This document shows, piece by piece, positions 22,201 to 33,762 of a stretch of DNA of 64,000 nt. The notes beneath the pieces were generated by a model that was not told the origin of the DNA, ran no database searches, and was given only the letters and a program-made list of their open reading frames with translations. The position numbers were made by a program, and so were the translations under genes. Position 1 is the first letter of the stretch; every line of letters starts with the position of its first letter. Source of the stretch: Hemerocallis citrina (lineage: Eukaryota; Streptophyta; Magnoliopsida; Asparagales; Asphodelaceae); NCBI GenBank assembly GCA_017893485.1, contig CM030368.1:176634504-176698503 (forward strand), written 5' to 3'.

Positions 22201-22364
22201 ACAGTTGTATTAAATGTGTATTAATTTCCGTTGTGCATTGTAAAAAGAGCTGTTGTAAAGAAAGTTTTAAATTTCCCTGTATTTTGTACTATGTTTATAT
22301 TACATTCAAGTAAAGATTCTGGATTGCGTCTCGTATTTTCTATATTGAAATTTGGGGCGCTACA
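19241..22364 (+). mobile_element. solo LTR S1, 3124 bp, TSD CTTCA
   Basis: Starts TGTAATACCTCG, ends GGGGCGCTACA, and is flanked by the perfect 5-bp repeat CTTCA (19236-19240 and 22365-22369). The ends match those of the E4 LTR (reversed), and both carry GCAAAACACGTGCAAATA near the start, so S1 belongs to or near the E4 family. A TATATAAGG-type box is near 19748. It interrupts E2 gag and contains no internal region, as expected after LTR-LTR recombination. Confidence 0.92.
21485..21735. repeat. degenerate tandem block in S1, about 60-100 bp units x 4
   Basis: Four decayed copies of a unit with TGTGAGAT-TGGTCTCCGAA-TTATCGAGATG. A shorter direct repeat holding GGCTAGTGTTCCT lies just upstream (21285-21355). 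Confidence 0.7.
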
Positions 22365-22369
22365 CTTCA

Positions 22370-23360
22370 AGCCTTTCACCTTCAAATCATACAACTGTGA
22401 GTCTGATCCGGTGGATCACATCGAGAGTTTTAAAACTTTCATGATGATCCACAACACCCCGACGCCTTCCTCTGCAGAACATTTCAACAACCATGAAGGG
22501 GCAGCAAGAGAGGGATACTCCAGTCTCTTTTTGTGGTCTATCTTCTCCTTTGACTAGCTCGAGGAACTCTTCCTAACACATTTCGCCACTAGTTGCAAGA
22601 TTAAGAATACGAGTGCTTTCCTACTCGAATTAAAGCAGAGGGAAGAAAACTGCTCAAAGACTTCTTTAGATGCTTCAGATGCTTAGAAACTACTGCCTTC
22701 TGATACAATGTCAACCACGAAGTGCTCAAAGCATCTCTCGCCAAGAGACCTCCTGAAGACTTCTCCAAAATCTTAAAGGAGTTAGAAGTACATCCGAGCT
22801 GAAGAGGCCCTCCATCCCTCGGGCCAGAAGGAGCCCTCTTTCAGAAACAAACGGAAGAACATGAATGGAGAGGGACCAAACAAGTCCTAGAAGGATGGCT
22901 CTGGACAACGTCCCCTCATCCAGCTCCTTGATTTGATAAGTTCACTCCTTTCATTGCCATCATTTCAATTGTCGTCATGGAGTTTGAGGGAGATGGCCTG
23001 TTTCTTCCTCCTCCTAAGATGAACACACCAGGCAAAAGAATTGATAAGAGTCAATGGTATCGTTCCACAGGGACCACGACCATAACACTGAAGACTGCCG
23101 CGCCCTCAAAGAGCAGATTGATGCTCTAATCCGCAGAGGTTACCTCTCCAAGTACACCCTGAAGGATAAGACTGAAACCCCTCAGGTTCAGGGAGCAAAC
23201 AAGTGCACAAAGAAGGACCTTAGCCCTAAGACTTGGCGAACATGGATGTTTTTCACTCCATCCATGGAGGGCCTATGGGAGGGGAGTCCAACCCCTCCTA
23301 GAATGCGTATGTTCGTTCGAGAAGTAAACTCAGTGCACAACTTCTCTCCAGCCTAGAGTT
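22370..23360 (+). pseudogene. E2 gag, 3' part, broken
   Basis: Immediately after the right target repeat of S1 the frame reads F-K-P-F-T-F-K-S-Y and D-P-V-D-H-I-E-S-F-K-T-F-M, a block typical of the start of the gag domain in Tat-lineage elements (aspartate-proline followed by H-I-x-x-F). The remainder is scattered over three frames with many stops. Around 23054 a frame [18 protein letters not shown] fits the region after gag where Tat polyproteins carry an H-D-T-E-D-C block. Not functional. Confidence 0.7.
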
Positions 23361-23439
23361 TGAGGGTTCCAGTAACTTTCTCAGATAAAGACATAGAGGG
23401 TGTCCAAACTCCCTATTGCAACGCGGTAGTAATCGGCCT

Positions 23440-23770
23440 GTACATGGAAAACCATGAAGTGCACCGTATCTTGGTGGACAACAGTATCAGTGAACATCCT
23501 CTTATTTGAGGCTTTCGTAGGCCTCAAACTCTCTTGGGACCATCTTAAACCCGCCGGGTACACCCTCCATGGATTCTCCGGAGTTCTGGTCCAAATCGAA
23601 GGAATAGTCACACTCGATGTGATTGTGGGGAAAGCCCCAACTACTCAAACAGAGGCCATGTAATTCATGGTAGTCAATATGAAGGAAGCATACAATGCCA
23701 TCATAGGCCATCCCGGCCTAGTGATTCCTTATGTTGTGCCCTAAGCCTTCCATATGAAGATGAAGTTTTT
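23440..23770 (+). pseudogene. E2 protease remnant
   Basis: After a valine-aspartate (23481-23486) the text switches frame to S-V-N-I-L-L-F-E-A-F, then G-L-K-L-S-W and P-A-G-Y-T-L-H-G-F-S. This is the Tat protease pattern V-D-x-G-S-S-x-N-I-L, with the catalytic D-S/T-G region destroyed by a frameshift and substitution. Further right Y-N-A-I-I-G-H-P-G-L is also typical. The enzyme would cut the Gag-Pol polyprotein; this copy cannot. Confidence 0.7.
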
Positions 23771-24123
23771 ACAGTAGCAAGAGTAGGGAAAATTAAAGGG
23801 AGCTAAGAAGTGGCTCAGGCATGTTATACGACTACAATAGGGGCTCAGTCCTTCCCCTCTCCATAAGACTCCCTCAAGAGAGGAGCTAGATTAACTACGA
23901 GGTTGTGGATGAGCTAGAAGATATCCCTTTCTCCAAAGAAGACCAGACCAAGTGTTTTCGAGTAAGCTGAGCTCTTTCTCACGGGTTCAAAGAGCAACTT
24001 GTTAGTTGCATCAGAAAAAACCGAGACTTATTTGCTTGGACCGCTGCCGAAATGCATGACATCTCAGAAGACTTGATCATGAATCACCTCATTGTTAATC
24101 TAGGTGCCAAGCTGATCCAGTAA

Positions 24124-24816
24124 ATGGGCCGCAAGTTTGTCCTAAATAGGCAACAATCAGTCAAGGAAGACGTCGACAAAGTCCTAGCCGCCCACTTCAT
24201 CCAAGAAGTTAGCTACCCTGAGTGGTTTGCCAATGTAGTCATGGTAAAGAAAGCTAGGGGCAAATTGAGAATTTGTATTGAATTCACCGACCTAAATAAA
24301 GCATGTTCGAAGGATCCATTCTCTCTCCCTAGCATTGAGGCCTTGATTAATGCCACATCTGGACACGAGCTCCGTAGTTTCATAGATGCCTTCTTAGGAT
24401 ACAATCAGATCTAAATGTTTCCTCCCAACATCCCATAGGCATCCTTCATCACCGACCAAGGCCTCTACTGCTATCGAGTCATGCCTTTCGGGATGAAGAA
24501 TGCTGGAGACACTTACCAGTGCCTAGTAAACAAGGTTTTCAAGGAGCACATCGGTAGAAACATGGAAGTTTATGTGGAAGATATGCTTGTGAAGTGCCTC
24601 AAGAAAGAAGACCATGTTGCCAATCTCCAAGAAGTATTTGACGTCATCCGAGGGCATAACATGAGGCTAAACCAGTCAAAGTGTGCCTTTAGGGTCTCCT
24701 CGGGGATGTTCTTAGGGTTCAAGGACACTCAAAGAGGAATTGAGGCAAACTCTGAAAAAGATCCGAGTTATACTAGATGTCTCCCCTATCCAACATCAAA
24801 GAAGTCAAGAGACTAA
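24124..24816 (+). pseudogene. E2 reverse transcriptase, Tat type, broken
   Basis: Fingers and palm are clear: V-M-V-K-K-A-R-G-K-L-R-I-C-I-E-F-T-D-L-N-K-A (24238-24303), then after a stop near 24412 the palm with V-M-P-F-G-M-K-N-A-G (24478-24507). The catalytic box reads Y-V-E-D-M (24571-24585) where Y-V-D-D-M is expected, a change of the first catalytic aspartate to glutamate. D-L-N-K-A-C-S-K-D and the W-F-A-N-V-V block are Tat-type. Frameshifts occur near 24760 and 24830. Confidence 0.85.
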
Positions 24817-24834
24817 TGGGGCGCTCAGCCACCA

Positions 24835-25308
24835 TTGGTCGCTTCCTCTCCATGTCTGGGTAGAAGTGCCTCACTTTCTTCAGAGTTTTTTCTAGAAATG
24901 AAGGGTTTTGAATGGGGACAAACAAAAAAAGAGGCCTTTGAACATCTCAAGGTGTATCTCACTAATCCCCCACTTGTGAGCAAGCCTGAGCCAGGAGAGG
25001 TGCTCTACCTCTATTTGTCCACTTCAGAACAAACCCTCGGTGTTGTCTTGGTGAGAGAAGAAAATAGAATTCAGAGGCACATATACTATGTGAGTAAGGT
25101 ACTTCACGATGCCGAGCCTCATTACTCTAAAATGGAAAATATGACCTATGCTCTAATCACGGCCTCTCGTAAACTCCACCCCTATTTCTTAGCACACTCC
25201 ATATTGGTCCTCACCGACCAACCCCTCAAGCAAGTGCTACACAAGCCAGAGAACTTTGGGCGACTCATGAAGTGGTCCATCAAGTTAAGAAAACACGATA
25301 TCAGCTAA
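24835..25308 (+). pseudogene. E2 RNase H domain (gypsy type), broken
   Basis: The frame reads E-A-F-E-H-L-K-V-Y-L, P-L-V-S-K-P-E-P-G-E, L-Y-L-S-T-S-E, V-V-L-V-R-E and Y-Y-V-S-K-V-L. Then come Y-S-K-M-E-N-M-T-Y-A-L and V-L-T-D-Q-P-L-K-Q-V. This is the RNase H that follows RT in gypsy elements. It ends in a frameshift near 25300 and continues in the next frame as the second RNase H. Confidence 0.8.
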
Positions 25309-26010
25309 CGGCTAAGGACAACTATCAAGCCCAAGCCTTAGCCGAATTTATTGTAGAGAGCACCACCCGCGACCCTCCCGAGGAAGACGAAAGTCCTCTT
25401 GTCTGGAGTATCTACATCGATGGATCCTCTTGCACCGGAGGAAGTGGAGCCAAATTCATCCTGCTTGGTCTGGATAAATTTACTCTCCATTACTTCTTTT
25501 GTCGCAATTTATATGCCTCCAACAACGAGGCCGACTATGAGGCATTCATTGTCGGCATTCACCTAGCTCGAAAAGTAGGGGCACGAAAAGTTAAGGTGTT
25601 CAGCGACACGCAGTTGGTAGTGAACCAGATCTGAGGAGACTCTAAGGTCAGGGATGACCATATGGTCAAGTACTTAGCTTTGTAAAGAAGCTCTTAGCTA
25701 CATTCCTAGCGGTCGAAGTCACTTGCATCTCCTGCAAGGAAAATGGGTGAGCAGATGCCCTCTCCAAGCTAACCCTCCTCTTCTTTTGAAGGACTCGACC
25801 ACACAGTGCTCATTGAGGTCTTACTCAAGCCAAGCATCAAAAGATGAAGCTTTAGAATTCATGGCCATCACTCCTCAGAAACTCTGGAACAACTGAATGA
25901 AACCCTTGGTTGGCTTCCTCGACAAAGGGATCCTTCCTGCATATCCGAGAGAAGCGAGAAAGACTCGGGGAAGAGCGGAAAGGTACACATTTGTCGAAGA
26001 AATCTAGTTC
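25309..26010 (+). pseudogene. E2 second (archaeal-type) RNase H and linker toward integrase
   Basis: Residues I-Y-I-D-G-S-S-C-T-G-G (first catalytic Asp), N-N-E-A-D-Y-E-A (Glu) and K-V-F-S-D-T-Q-L-V-V-N-Q-I (Asp) show a second RNase H domain. A dual RNase H with this extra copy is characteristic of the Tat lineage. After a stop at about 25632 the linker is scattered but ends R-E-A-R-K-T-R-G-R-A-E-R-Y-T-F-V, the block just before the integrase zinc finger. E2 stops there because a LINE begins near 26015; integrase is not in the window. Confidence 0.8.
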
Positions 26011-26014
26011 CCTT

Positions 26015-28926
26015 TACCAAGAGTGGCCTCTGATCATTGTTCCCTGGTGTTAGATACCAAGGCCAAATTTGAAAAAGCTTGGATTCAGGAACCTAACTTC
26101 ATCCCCCTGGTATCTGAATGGTGGAAAAACCTCTATAGCAAAGGCCCCTGCCAACCACCTTTGCTAAAACTAACCCTCATGAAGAGAAGACTCACGAACT
26201 GGAGTTTAAATTCATTTGAAAACATCAAGGCCAAATAGAATTCACAGCTAGATAAGATTCATGAACTGGATATCTTTAATGACACTAGAGCACTCACACC
26301 TGAAGAGAAGGAGTAGAGATATTCTTTGTGACAACATACGAGGGATATATCAAGAATGATACTACTTATTGGAGGCAAAGATCCAGAATCACTTGGCTTA
26401 AAGAAGGAGATGCAAACTCTAAATTTTTTCAGTGCATTGCAAATGGGAGGAAAATAAGGAACTTTATACACTTAATCATGGAAGATGACTAGCTTGTGAC
26501 AGACAAGGCACAGATTAGGCTTCTCATAGCACAACATTTTCAGGCAATTTATGGCACCCAAGCAGTTCCTAGTTTCAAAATTGACTAGAATTCCCTCTAT
26601 CCTATCCTCTCTACTCTACCGTCACTAGAGGAACCTTTCTCTCTTGAAAAAATCAAAAGAGTTGTTTTTGATATGAGTGGAGACAAAACTCTAGGCCCAG
26701 ACGGATCCCCCATGAGCTTCTATCAGACTCTTTGGGAATGCATTCATCCAGATCTTTTCCCCATGTTTGCGGCTTTGCATACTGATTCAGGAGATATTTA
26801 TCATCTAAATTATTCTGACATTTTGCTCATTTCCAAATGTGGCGGTGCTAACAGAGTAGATGAATTTAGGCCTATTAGTCTCATCAGCCGCTCCTTCAAA
26901 ATCTTTACAAAGGTGTTAGCTAAGAACTTGGGTCCCCTCTTAGATAGTTTGGTTTCTTCCTCTCAAAGTTCATTCTTAAAAGGAAAGTCTAGTCTTGACT
27001 AATTTCTAGTGGCACATGAACTTGTCAATTTGGGTTCGAGGAAGAAAGCATATGTTCTCATGTTGCAGATACATTTTAAGAAGACTTTAACTCAGTAAAT
27101 TTGGATTTCCTAGAAGAGATGATGGTAGCTAGGGGTTTTGGCCCAAACTGGTGCAGGTGGATCCATATGATTCACCATTAAGTTAAATCCTCAGTTCTTA
27201 TCAATTTAGAGAGAGAGGTTTTACTATACCAAGCAAGAGAGGCTTAAAACAGGGAGATCCTCTGTCCCCAATGCTTTTCATCCTATCAGTTGACACCCTA
27301 GGACATATGCTGAGATTGAGCAGAGAAAATGAGGCATTCTCCCTTTTAAAGTCATATGCCCCCTTGCAAATCTTTCTGTGCTTCAATTTACAAATGATAC
27401 CTTGGTTTTTTGTAAAGGGGAAGAGCAGAAAGTGATTCATCTGAAGCTCCTGCTTCATATCTTTGCAGATATATCAGGTCTGGATATCAACTTCACCAAG
27501 TCCTATATTTTTTATTTTGGTGCATCAAGGGCCAAAAAGGTTGCATTTTCATCTATCCTTTAACTGCCCGGTAGAAAAACTGCCTATGAAGTATCTAGGA
27601 TTGCCTCTGACTATAGGCATGCCTAGGAAGAGGGAGTGTTGACAATTATTACTAGGATTGAGAGGAGGCTAGCATCTTGGAAGGGAATATTGCTATCTAA
27701 GGGAGGAATATTGGTTTTGATCTACTCTATCCTAACCTCACTACCAGTCTATTTTGCTTCATTTTTTATGCTCCTTAGTTTGTTCATCAACAAAATTAAT
27801 CGAATCAGTAGCAGGTTCCTATGAAGTGGCTCAGACTCTGATAGTAGAGGCAAGGTAAATACCTCTTGGAAGAAAGTCTTCCTTCCTAATTGCTCAGGTG
27901 GATTGGGGGTTCTAAACCTGCAAACCTTCAGTTAAGCTCTCATGAATGAGATGTCAAACTGGTCCCACTACTATATTGGCCCCCTCTCTTTTGGATGACT
28001 GATCAACACCTCGTACTCGGGTTATTCAAATATATCATGTTTTCCGTGGGTTTCCAATGTTACAACTTGAAGTGGTGGTGGAAAGTTGTATTAGATAGCC
28101 AATGCCTAGTATCTAAAACTTTGAGGTCACTCTGCTACAATACTAGCTTAGCAACATATCATGCTCCAACCTCTTCCTCTGCTTTCTGGATGGACCTGTT
28201 TAGCCTCAAGCGCCAATTCTTCTTCAATATTTCATGGGAAGCTATAGAGGGCTCCTCATTCTCTTCTAGCATTATAATTAGATAAAGGGCTCCAACATCA
28301 TTAACTCCTTTCCATCCCTAGCAATAATAGCATGGAATATCCAAGCACCACTACTTTCATATGGTAACTGGAGCGATACAAGCTAGGAATGGAGACCTAG
28401 GCTAAAGAGGAAACTTGTTGGTGACATTCCTACTGAGAAGGATAGATTGCTAGATGATGTTGGCTCTCTCTCCTTCATGGAAATGACATACCAAGGTCGA
28501 AACACTCTAAACCGGAGAATTCTTAGTAAAGTCAGCTTACTGCTTCTCCATTGATGGTGGAATTAGATCTCCATTCTCAACTGCGATTTGGAAAAAAATT
28601 GCACCGCTTAAGTGCAAGATGTTCATTTGGCTTCTTAGCTGGGATAAGCTTCATTCTAAAGCAAATTTATACAAAAAAGGGTAGCATGGAGATGGATCAT
28701 GCACAACATGTGTATGTGATTCAGAAACTTCCTTTCATGTTATGTTTGAATGCCCTCTAGCCATAGGTGTCTGGTCTTAATTCATCAATACCTTCCAACT
28801 CACCAGTTTTCCTAGATCCCTCCATGAGTGCTTCTCCTCATGGGTATTTGCACCATCCAAGCCACATATTGCACAGGTGTGGAGTCTAATTTCTATAGTT
28901 GTTTGCTTGGTCTTGTGGCCAGAAAG
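26015..28926 (+). mobile_element. L1-type LINE, ORF2 part 1, inserted in E2
   Basis: The sequence opens with A-S-D-H-C-S-L-V-L, the last motif of the AP endonuclease (S-D-H-x-P). It continues with W-L-K-E-G-D-A-N-S type residues (around 26396), then the reverse transcriptase: G-P-D-G-S-P-M-S-F-Y-Q (26697), F-R-P-I-S-L-I-S, S-S-F-L-K-G-K-S and G-L-K-Q-G-D-P-L-S-P (27240). The catalytic box reads F-T-N-D-T instead of F-A-D-D-T (27389). A zf-RVT-like region with C-x2-C...H-V-M-F-E-C-P-L follows near 28700-28760. Numerous stops and frameshifts make it dead. The 5' end is truncated inside the endonuclease. The reading frame continues after solo LTR S3. Confidence 0.85.
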
Positions 28927-29570
28927 TGATGTGGATAAAAATTGCAACAAATCAGGGCCACACAATTTTATCAAGAATCTTGAAGCTGTTAAGGGCAGAA
29001 ATGTAATTTTATAGCAGCTATAGGTCTGCATGAATAACATGGGCCACTTGCAGACCCATCAACTCAACCAGGCCTACAATTATGGCTAATTTATAGCCCA
29101 ACAAGAGGAGTTACAGCTAATTAAAAGATGTTAACCAAATTCTCATCTAAAACAAAATTATTAACTAACTCTATCGCAAAACCATGAGAATTAACAATTA
29201 AATTTAAAATTTAAAAGATTCATTTTTAAATCTATCTTTTGGAACTAACTCCTAGGCTATAAATACCCTTCACCTTCTTCATAGTCGATAATTAGTTTTT
29301 TACAACCAAAACCTCATCTTTTTTTTTCTTCTTAGTTATTGAGCGTCCGAGGGTCTTTTGCCAGCCCAACCCGATGTTTAGACTTTGAGCGGGTATGCCA
29401 ATGATATTTCAGTCGTCTAGCCCAGATCCAAGTGCTCTTAATAGTTCAAACTCAAATCAAGGAGACTTCAATTATCTGAAAGTCAGAATTGACGATAGTC
29501 TAGATTGCAAGTTTTCTCTTTTAAAAAGAACTCATTATCTTATTACTCGCACCAGAAAAAAGCAGCAGCA
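28927..29570 (+). mobile_element. solo Tat LTR S3, 644 bp, TSD GAAAG
   Basis: Starts TGATGTGG, ends AGCAGCAGCA, TATA box at 29258-29264, and aligns by eye with the E2 5' LTR along its length. It is flanked by the perfect 5-bp repeat GAAAG (28922-28926 and 29571-29575), and LINE coding sequence resumes directly after it. It is therefore a separate solo LTR, not the 3' LTR of E2. Confidence 0.92.
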
Positions 29571-29775
29571 GAAAGATATAATAAATCTTTTAATTCCGCA
29601 AATTCAAATACTGCTAAGATGATTACTGATATATTTTTTCATGTTTCATGATGGATTAATGCAGCTTCGCCGAGTTGGGAAGAGCATAAATGCTTAGCAT
29701 ACTAGAGGAGCATGGTGCTACTACTTTTCAGCAAGAACTCCTCAATTCAAATCCAGCCCCAGGCCAGACAACAGT
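29571..29775 (+). mobile_element. L1-type LINE, ORF2 part 2
   Basis: Joining across S3 in frame, the LINE text runs L-W-P-E-R-Y-N-K-S-F-N-S, then T-A-K-M-I-T-D-I-F-F-H-V-S, a stop and W-I-N-A-A-S. This is the C-terminal tail common to plant L1 ORF2 proteins after the zf-RVT region. The 3' end and poly(A) tail are missing because E3 is inserted at 29776. Confidence 0.75.
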
Positions 29776-32700
29776 TGTAATACCCCGGATAAAATAATAC
29801 TTTTATATATATATAAATATCTGTATATATTGTATTGTTAAATATTTTTGCGTGGTTTATATGAATATATGAATATGAATGGTTATGTTCATGATTGTGC
29901 ATATGAATGAGAGAATTGGTACTAGTACATACACTAGTAAGTATGTATGATACATATACAAATATCTAATTGTATGATACTACATTAAATTATTTTTTTT
30001 CTTGTTTGCCATGCACTCAAATCTAGCCATCCATCACATATCCATCTTGATCAATGGCTAGAAATGAGCCATGGAACAAAATATCTCTAATACCATGAGA
30101 TGGTTTTGTGAAATACTACCTTGCCACTTGCCCCCCCCCCCCCCCCCCCTCTCTCACTTCATTCTCATTTCAGAAATTTTGAAATTTTCTAGAGAAAGAA
30201 AGAGAGAGAGAGTGAGAGGAAGAGAAAGAAGAAGGTGATCACGAGAAATTCTTGGAGGAGAACAAGAGGGAGGAGGCCAAGCTACAAACATTCTCAACTT
30301 CATTGAAGGGTGGGGAATTCTCTAAACTCTAAATCTTATGTCTTGTTTTGATTCTTGAATGAAATTAGTAGTAGTAGTAAAAGGGTCTCAATGGTAGAGA
30401 TAGATTGTTCAAATCTGAATTTGAAAACAGAAAACACAAATTGCATGCTGTATTCTCGAATTTCCAGAGAACAACGTATATAGATTTTGACCTTGAAATT
30501 TTTACAGAATGAACCTATACATGTTAGGAGACTACATGAATTAGAAAAATCACATTTGTTGACTGGGTCGTAAGGCAGAGACTGGTTCTGTCTTTTACCA
30601 AACCTGAAATTGAAGGAATTTGGAGAATTTATTGATGCATGATCTATCTCTGAAATTTTTACTGTAGTATCCTGAGAGAATCTAGATCCTACAGAAAAAT
30701 ATTGAAATTATTTTGATGCCTAATGATACACATTCAAAATTGTTTAAGAAAGAGTATTTATGACAGAGACTGGTAAACAGAGGAACTTCTGTGCAGGATT
30801 GAAATAAGTAAAAAAATCATTGATTATTAGGAATCATGATGTGATCTTTTGTTATGATATGCATGATGATGTCTAGTTTCTGAAAATACAAGTTTGACAA
30901 TCATATTTTATGCATGTGATTTATTGTAAAATTTTAAGTAAATACTAGCAGAACTTAGTCAGAATTGACACACTGATGAGATTGCAACTCTATGGCTCTT
31001 TATGAGCAGAATTTGAGAAAATGTATAACTAGGTAGTTATAGTAGAAATTCTAAGCTTTCCAACAAGCCTTGTATCAAGAAATTCTTGCAAGTAGAATAA
31101 TAGTTATGATTTTTACAAGATGGAATAGAGACCAGTTTTTAGGCTATAGGCTCTGTTTGTGTAAGCACTTCATGTGGTTTTGTACACCTGTGAAAGATGA
31201 GTGTCTTACGGTATTCTAATGAAGTAATTTGGATTTGTGACCAACTAGGAAGTTGTAGAAGACATATCCAGATTTCCATAGAATCCAAATTTGTGTCTTT
31301 CCGATGAGCTAGTAGGTTTTTATGCTATCGGTAAGGTGAAGCCTTTGTACAGGAAGTACACAGGCTGAGGATTGTAAGACCCTTTTCGTGCAACTAGATG
31401 GATTAATATGATGCAGTGTTCAACTAGAAAGTCGTAGCCTAGACTCTTAGCTTTCCAGAATGGGCTAGAACACTCGAATCCGAGTTGTATTTTGGGAGTT
31501 ATGACTTTTCTAAGTTTGGGCAGAATCAACATAGTTTGGGCAATTTGACTAAGTATTTTGGGAGTACAATTTCCCCTCTTGTGATCAAGGGTTAATGGAC
31601 TTACTATTGGGGATAATTGGTGATATTACTTGTCGTAATGTTATTAAGTCCCTGTTGAGGACAAGTGTGACTTGAGTTAGTCTTTAGGGTAGAGTGATAC
31701 CCTGCGAGTATCAACCCTAGGCCAATTAGAACTTCCGCCTAGACGTTGGATGTCCGATTGGTGCCACCAAAATCATGTCAATGAAGGGTGAATGCGGACC
31801 ACGGAGTTGGAAAATTTCCACGATAGGGGAAGTGGCGAGCAGGGAAATGCGTCGTCAGGGCCACTGGTCGATAGGCAGAATTTTAGGGATGGAGTAACTC
31901 TATATTAATTACTTGATGTAATAATTAAAATAAGTTTTGGACAAGAATAATGTGTTAGATTCGATAACTTGCACTATTACTTGCAGACCATAGTCGGGTG
32001 TTGTACATTTCCTATCGTAGGGATACAGATTGTGCTATCAGGTATTGAGATCACGAGTCTCGTATCTCGATCTATTAATTCTTGAAGAGCCAGGGTAAAG
32101 AACGGGAGAGAGAATCCTATCGGATAGAGGGATTTGACCCTCTAAGTCGTCATCTTCTTATGTGCGTGGACACGAACGGACCATAGGGCTACTGTCTCGT
32201 GGATCTTTGACGTCGTGGGCGCATGGGTTTGCACCTATAAGTTCGTCGTGGCTTTTTGAGTGAGGTCCGTGCACGGGCACTATATGGCAAACGCGGTCAC
32301 CACTATAGTGACTGCAGTAACGGACAAGACCGAATCACTGTAACCTCCTCGGACACGGTAAATCTATTAGGAACAGGACAAGTACATGAGTAGGTTGTAT
32401 GGCGAGAGTTCAAAACCCTAAGATTGGAGACAGACGGTTAGATTTGGGGCGTCTGTAGTATGGGATGCATGTGTTTCCAAAGTCTTGCTTGCATTAGAAT
32501 AAGATATGTGATTGGTGCATTCAATTTGTTAGTTCATGACATACCACAATACTATAACCCGAATCCATTAATCCTTTGTTTCACATCACTTTTTCTCTTT
32601 TGCATAAATTATGAATTGTGGTTGCCAGTTTGGAGATTGCTGCTATTATCAGCGTTGTGTCAGTATATGTACTGACGTTTCCCACCTTGTAGGTATCGGG

Positions 32701-32914
32701 AGCCGACCCACAGGTACAGCAGAGCTCGAGTTAGTCCAAGCATCCAAGTGACATATTCAAATGTTATTTGTAAATTTGTAAATGTTGTAAAATTCTATTT
32801 GGACATTGTAACACTTGTAATTGTAACTATTAGTCGAGAGGGTGTTACGTAAAACAAGCTCTGAGGTTGCCCTTTCTGGCCATTACCGTCCTGAGTGGCA
32901 GGCGACAGTCTACA
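29776..32914 (+). mobile_element. 5' LTR of gypsy element E3, 3139 bp
   Basis: Starts TGTAATACCCCGG after ACAGT (29771-29775, the expected target repeat), ends GACAGTCTACA and is followed by a primer site. It aligns by eye with 41628-43977. It contains short AT runs near its start and a C run of about 19 bp near 30131. A conserved module near 32456-32480 and a hairpin at 32658-32677 are shared with the LTRs of E5 and S1. Confidence 0.9.
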
Positions 32915-32918
32915 GACT

Positions 32919-32930
32919 TGGTATCAGAGC
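32919..32930 (+). promoter_or_regulatory. primer binding site of E3 (initiator tRNA-Met)
   Basis: TGGTATCAGAGC lies 4 bp after the LTR end and is the standard complement of the 3' end of plant initiator tRNA-Met. Confidence 0.93.
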
Positions 32931-33095
32931 TGACTTCAAATATTAGTCCAACACAGCGGGAAAATTAGACATGGATGCGCTGCGAGAGTAGGTTTAGTCA
33001 GATAGTCGATGATTATTATTCATAATGTTGCTTTTACAACTTATGCTTTATAATTTTTTCTGTATCTGAACTAATTCCCATGTTTTCTCTTGCAG

Positions 33096-33521
33096 ATGCC
33101 GAGCAAGAATGATAGCCATTCGAATGGTTGGGCAAATGGAAATGGGCATGCACCTCCACTCCCACCTTCACCCCCGCAGCCCACGGTTGTGGAGCAGGCG
33201 ATCACTCGGCTATTCCAGGATTTTGCTGCATATCAATGGAGCCACGGGAAACTGGAAGACCGATTTGAGAATCTCGCTTATGCCTTGATAGCTACCAATA
33301 GGAGGGTGGCCAAGCTTGAGAGGACCAAGCGGAAATGGAAGGCGAGATTGATACTTCTAAGGCATCGAAACGAGGAAAGATTAGGGCAACTATAGACTCG
33401 ATATCTGGAGCTGAGGTCTCAGGTCACTGATATGTAGGTTCAATTGGACAAGATGAACGCCGGGGAGAGAGTTCTGAGACTGGAGACCAGTCGGGGGCAG
33501 GAGAGCAGTGATCTCTTTTAG
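33096..33521 (+). pseudogene. pre-gag coiled-coil frame of E3, 142 codons with two stops
   Basis: An ATG at 33096 follows a perfect 3' splice-like TTTTCTCTTGCAG. The frame starts M-P-S-K-N-D and has a proline-rich stretch (P-P-L-P-P-S-P-P-Q-P), then a charged, heptad-like region from about residue 32 to the end (V-A-K-L-E-R-T-K-R-K, L-R-S-Q-V). Two TAG codons interrupt it (33393-33395 and 33435-33437), each one C-to-T step from CAG. It ends at a third TAG, 33519-33521. It lies between primer site and gag, where the usual gypsy layout has only leader. E5 has a frame of the same length at the same place. Function unknown; a coiled coil suggests oligomerisation or binding to Gag, which is inference. 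Confidence 0.6.
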
Positions 33522-33762
33522 TATTATGGGATTTTTTGTTGTTGTATATAGATAACAACCTTTTTGAATAGCTAGGCTAACTTGCTATTTTTTTGATGGG
33601 TATGTTATGAACCAATTAGAATGATGACATGAATTTATTAATGGCAATATCATTTGTAACCATTTTTGTATGAATGAAACTAGTATGTTTTTCTGACCAA
33701 TACTAGTGTGATATGGGTTTGCATTGCTATTGCAATTTAATAATATAAGTATTAGTATCCAG
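33522..33762 (+). other. T-rich spacer between pre-gag frame and gag of E3
   Basis: About 240 bp, T-rich, ending TTAGTATCCAG directly before the gag ATG, which looks like a 3' splice site. No coding signal. It could be an intron whose 5' site lies within or after the pre-gag frame. Confidence 0.4.

Noticed and set aside
28927..29570. Pairing this LTR with 17714-18352 as one complete Tat element
   Set aside because: The GAAAG repeat and uninterrupted LINE text on both sides show an independent solo LTR.
29640..29760. tRNA-like or SINE-like stretch with GCCGAGTTGGGAAGAGC and TTCAAATCC
   Set aside because: In the LINE frame this text encodes the C-terminal tail of ORF2 (W-I-N-A-A-S ... after V-S and a stop), so the resemblance to A and B boxes is chance.
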